A DNA stretch of 6,628 nt from Clostridiales bacterium UBA3953 (GTDB lineage: Bacteria > Bacillota > Clostridia > Oscillospirales > CAG-272). Numbering within the stretch: position 1 is the first letter of the stretch; the number at the start of each line of letters is the position of its first letter. The notes beneath the pieces were generated by a model that did not search any database, was not told the origin of the DNA, and saw only the letters and a program-made list of their open reading frames with translations. The stretch is taken from positions 1 through 6,628 of the forward strand of contig DGDL01000102.1 in the NCBI GenBank assembly GCA_002385415.1, in the 5' to 3' direction. The position numbers were made by a program, and so were the translations under genes. Positions 5,660 to 6,628 of the stretch are shown here, piece by piece.

Positions 5660-6382
5660 TTGGACGAATCCAGCAGACCGGAGCTTTCCGTCGTTATTCC
5701 GGTCTACAACGAAGCCTCTATAGTGGCGGACACCGCCCGGGCGCTGACCGAGTATCTGGACGGTCTGTTCCCCGGCGGCGAATATGAGGTTATATTTTCC
5801 GACGACGGCAGCACAGACGAGTCGGCAAAGATAATTGCCGCGCTCGGCTATCCGCGGGTACGGCTTGTCTCCCACAAGCCAAATAAGGGAAAGGGCGCGG
5901 CCGTCCGCGACGGTATACTTGCCGCGCGCGGCAAGTATGTGCTTTTCACCGACTGTGACCTCGCCTATGGCACCGAGGTGATAGGACGGTTTTACGGCGC
6001 GCTTGACGAGTCGGGCGCGGACGCGGCGATAGGCTCGCGGCGGCTGCACGAAAAGGGATACGCGGGCTACACTTTCCTGCGCAAACTTGCCTCAAAGGTA
6101 TTTTACAGGACTGTCGCGCTGCTTGTGGGATTTAGGTTCAGCGACTCGCAGTGCGGCATCAAATGCTTTAAAACCGGGATTGCGCAAAAGATTTTTTCAC
6201 AGTGCAAGATAGACGGCTTTGCATTTGACCTTGAGGCGCTGATGCTATATGCAAAATCCGGCGCGCGCGTGCTCGAGCTGCCTGTGACCATTGTAAACCA
6301 CCGCGAATCGAAAGTGCACGTTTTTCGCGACGCATACCGCATGCTGCGCGACGTGCTGAAAATAAAGCGACTGCATAGATAA
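5660..6382 (+). CDS. GT2-family glycosyltransferase, polyprenyl/dolichyl-phosphate hexose synthase type
   Basis: This is a GT-A fold glycosyltransferase resembling ALG5/DPM1-type enzymes, which move glucose or mannose from a nucleotide sugar to a polyprenyl phosphate at the inner membrane face. From the TTG at 5660 it has 240 residues: LSVVIPVYNE (9-18), SDDGSTDES (47-55), the DxD-type metal site TDCDLAYG (97-104), and FSDSQCGIKCF (160-170), a hallmark of the dolichyl-phosphate glucosyltransferase group. No membrane segment is seen, so it is probably a peripheral protein. In-frame starts upstream (GTG 5537, ATG 5543, ATG 5564) would add up to 41 residues encoded by repeat-rich DNA that look unlike the family, so I prefer TTG, with only a weak GGCGG (5646-5650) before it. 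A nearby ATG at 5653 is out of frame by one T in a T6 run. It likely supplies a lipid-linked sugar for envelope glycans; the sugar is not predictable. A terminator follows 5 bp after the stop. Confidence 0.9.
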   Translation: MDESSRPELSVVIPVYNEASIVADTARALTEYLDGLFPGGEYEVIFSDDGSTDESAKIIAALGYPRVRLVSHKPNKGKGAAVRDGILAARGKYVLFTDCDLAYGTEVIGRFYGALDESGADAAIGSRRLHEKGYAGYTFLRKLASKVFYRTVALLVGFRFSDSQCGIKCFKTGIAQKIFSQCKIDGFAFDLEALMLYAKSGARVLELPVTIVNHRESKVHVFRDAYRMLRDVLKIKRLHR

Positions 6383-6387
6383 ACGCA

Positions 6388-6425
6388 AAAAGGTTCCGCA
6401 AGCGACACGCGGAACCTTTTCTTTT
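6388..6425. terminator. Bidirectional intrinsic terminator
   Basis: AAAAGGTTCCGC (6388-6399) and GCGGAACCTTTT (6409-6420) form a perfect 12-bp stem with a 9-nt loop. On the plus strand the T-rich tail TTTTCTTTTT ends the gpmI-sortase-glycosyltransferase group. On the minus strand the stem is followed by TTTTTGCG, so it can also stop the converging HAD gene. Confidence 0.93.
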
Positions 6426-6443
6426 TGCGCTGTATATATGTAT

Positions 6444-6474
6444 CGCCGCAGAAATCGGGCTTGCGGCGCTTTTT
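6444..6474 (+). terminator. Second, plus-strand intrinsic terminator
   Basis: CGCCGCA (6444-6450) and TGCGGCG (6462-6468) form a 7-bp GC stem around an 11-nt loop, followed by CTTTTT (6469-6474). On the minus strand the stem is not followed by a T-run, so it acts rightward only, backing up the first terminator before the convergent gene. Confidence 0.75.
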
Positions 6475-6487
6475 CCGTCAAACTCGG

Positions 6488-6628
6488 TTACTCGACGCCC
6501 ACCCCGATTATAGCGCCCACATGCGGGAACACATAGGCGGGGCGATACGGGAACATTTTTATGGTTTCCATGCTCGTCACGCCCGAGAGCACGAGTATGG
6601 TGTCAAGTTCACTTTCGATGCCCGCAAT
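6488..6628 (-). CDS. HAD-IIA (NagD-like) hydrolase, C-terminal fragment
   Basis: This minus-strand frame enters from the right edge and ends at TAA (6488-6490), giving 46 residues. It reads IAGIESELDTILVLSGVTSM, then FPYRPAYVFPHVGAII. This fits the C-terminus of HAD superfamily IIA phosphatases (NagD, AraL and phosphoglycolate/p-nitrophenyl phosphatase types). In that family, the metal-binding GDxxxTDI motif is followed by AGxxAGxDTxLVLSGVT and a late P.YVF.SV segment. The catalytic DxD, cap domain and GD motif lie outside the window, so substrate and symbol cannot be given. It converges on the glycosyltransferase and shares the bidirectional terminator at 6388-6420. Confidence 0.78.
   Translation of the reverse strand: MAGIESELDTILVLSGVTSMETIKMFPYRPAYVFPHVGAIIGVGVE

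Noticed and set aside
5468..6049. Minus-strand open frame of 193 codons containing a repeated ARGLRLPV peptide
   Set aside because: The peptide repeat is just the 60-bp DNA repeat read in reverse, and the rest is antisense to the glycosyltransferase.
2717..6382. A new defence or secretion system formed by gpmI, sortase and glycosyltransferase
   Set aside because: Each gene has a normal housekeeping or envelope role. Adjacency alone does not support a joint system, and no substrate, toxin, nuclease or effector gene is present.

Overview
The window is ordinary chromosomal DNA from what looks like a GC-rich Gram-positive bacterium, probably a member of Clostridia in the Firmicutes. The reasons are a class B sortase, a short-form HisG paired with the HisS-like subunit HisZ, purine-rich GGAGG-type ribosome binding sites, and near-consensus sigma-A-type promoter elements in an AT-rich spacer. 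Genus and species cannot be read from the sequence. The first ~38 bases are not genomic. They match the Illumina Nextera (Tn5 mosaic end plus read-2) adapter at 30 of 34 positions, so the sequence was probably truncated or chimeric at this contig end.

Left part, minus strand (about 39-2441): the start of a histidine biosynthesis operon, read right to left as hisZ-hisG-hisD. It is compact: hisZ and hisG overlap by 4 bases, and hisG and hisD are nearly contiguous. HisZ and short-form HisG together form the first-step ATP phosphoribosyltransferase. HisD, the last-step dehydrogenase, is cut off after about 170 residues by the adapter. A strong promoter (TTGACT-17-TAATAT) lies just upstream. Three 8-bp tandem repeats overlie its spacer and -10 and look like an operator. 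The leader is only about 40 nt, so a T-box or classical attenuator does not fit.

Middle (2372-2716): a 345-bp divergent spacer with the his promoter/operator, a 49-bp imperfect inverted repeat, and a very AT-rich stretch that should carry the promoter of the rightward genes.

Right part, plus strand (2717-6382): gpmI (a long, plant-type cofactor-independent phosphoglycerate mutase of glycolysis), a class B sortase with a long acidic cytoplasmic N-terminus, and a soluble GT2 glycosyltransferase of the dolichol/polyprenyl-phosphate hexose synthase type. No terminator is visible between them, so they may be co-transcribed. The 161-bp gap before the glycosyltransferase holds a GC-rich repeat, a hairpin and a 12-bp palindrome. 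The last two genes suggest cell-envelope work: attaching surface proteins and making a lipid-linked sugar donor. Two hairpin terminators follow. A minus-strand C-terminal fragment of a HAD-IIA (NagD-like) phosphatase runs off the right end.

I found no convincing undescribed multi-gene system. The observations most worth following are the candidate his operator, the plant-type iPGM, the sortase N-terminus, the intergenic repeat block and the adapter artefact.
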